In this document: in pieces, positions 63,731-64,000 of the stretch
How the letters are laid out: each line of letters starts with the position of its first letter
Position numbering within the stretch: the first letter of the stretch is position 1
Notes under the pieces: generated by a model
Told to the model about the DNA's origin: nothing
Seen by the model: only the letters and a program-made list of their open reading frames with translations
Databases searched by the model: none
Translations under genes and position numbers: made by a program
NCBI GenBank assembly: GCA_012735465.1
Contig: JAAYHJ010000015.1
Span: forward strand, 1-64,000
Origin: Clostridiaceae bacterium
GTDB lineage: Bacteria > Bacillota > Clostridia > SK-Y3
Direction of reading: 5' to 3'
Length of the DNA: 64,000 bases

Positions 63731-64000
63731 CTATCTCAATAATTGTTTCAATGCTTTACGGATTATTTCTTCAACTTCCATACCTTCCCGATGCACCGCC
63801 TTTACTGCCGCAGAAGCTTCTGCAAAAGAATAGCCCAGTACCACCAATGCACTGACTGCTTCCGATTGATGGTCCAGCCGCTCCAAAGGCATATTTTTCA
63901 TTTCTCTAATCCCTGCCAGATCCTCTGTTTTAATCTTATCCTTTAATTCTAAAATAATACGTTGAGCAAGCTTATTCCCTACCCCGGGAGCTTTTGTAAT
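63731..64000 (-). CDS. ruvA: Holliday junction protein RuvA, C-terminal part (gene runs off the window)
   Basis: I translated the minus strand from the window edge to the TAG at 63733-63731 and obtained 89 residues. They begin ITKAPGVGNKLAQRIILELK, the end of the RuvA helix-hairpin-helix domain II. A charged linker follows, and then domain III with VSALVVLGYSFAEASAAVKA, which binds RuvB, ending IIRKALKQLLR. The start codon lies beyond 64000. It is immediately upstream of ruvB. Confidence 0.95.
   Translation of the reverse strand: MTKAPGVGNKLAQRIILELKDKIKTEDLAGIREMKNMPLERLDHQSEAVSALVVLGYSFAEASAAVKAVHREGMEVEEIIRKALKQLLR

Noticed and set aside
1-64000. tRNA or rRNA genes in the larger gaps
   Set aside because: I looked through gaps longer than about 150 bases for T-arm motifs and cloverleaf pairing and saw none; a dedicated scan would be needed to be certain.

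Overview
The window reads as a chromosome segment of a low-GC, flagellated anaerobic Clostridia-type Firmicute. The evidence is AT-rich intergenic DNA, strong AGGAGG-type ribosome binding sites, the ctsR-mcsA-mcsB-clpC operon, an infC gene starting with ATT, a purE-C-F-M-N-H-D operon, a guanine riboswitch, a B12-binding radical SAM protein, and extracellular proteins carrying cohesin, dockerin and SLH modules. The last group points to a plant-polysaccharide degrader related to cellulosome-forming clostridia. No rRNA, tRNA, CRISPR array or complete transposase was seen.

Layout. (1) 1-3.9 kb, minus strand: flgB-flgC-fliE-fliF-fliG, with fliG losing homology about 100 bp before the window edge. 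(2) 3.9-11.7 kb, minus: dprA-topA-trmFO, a TrmH-type RNA methyltransferase, infC-rpmI-rplT, and a small starch-binding-like CBM protein. (3) 11.8-22.8 kb, minus: a 37-aa membrane peptide, the purine operon (purF carries a frameshift in an A tract), a purine permease behind a guanine riboswitch, and guaA. (4) 22.9-28 kb, minus: a second flagellar cluster (yaaR, a 964-aa repeat protein with a FliK-like end, a short FlhB-like protein, flagellin, a FliS-like chaperone). (5) 28-32.9 kb: a radical SAM gene broken by a 17-bp tandem duplication, ilvE, a lipid kinase, ogt and a small unknown gene. (6) 33-46.8 kb: argC-argB and argD-carA-carB-argF-GNAT on the plus strand, flanking the minus-strand ctsR heat-shock operon. 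Both arg promoters carry an ARG-box-like palindrome over the -35 element. (7) 46.8-52.5 kb: an intergenic repeat cluster, an AviRa-like rRNA methyltransferase, a steA-steB-GT2-MraY-like operon and a GyrI-like protein. (8) 52.7-60.1 kb, minus: a lipoprotein, a 1674-aa GH3-cohesin-dockerin enzyme and a cohesin-Big2-SLH surface protein. (9) 60.8-64 kb: galM, a small unknown gene, a DUF2905 protein and ruvAB.

How the parts fit. The pur operon, guanine-sensing permease and guaA make one purine supply and salvage block. The arg block makes citrulline and carbamoyl phosphate from N-acetylglutamate, but argJ and argH are not here. The GH3, SLH-cohesin and lipoprotein genes look like a compact surface assembly for hemicellulose use. 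Three conserved genes (fliG, purF, the radical SAM gene) are interrupted. Each may be real or an assembly fault, and reads across the sites would decide.
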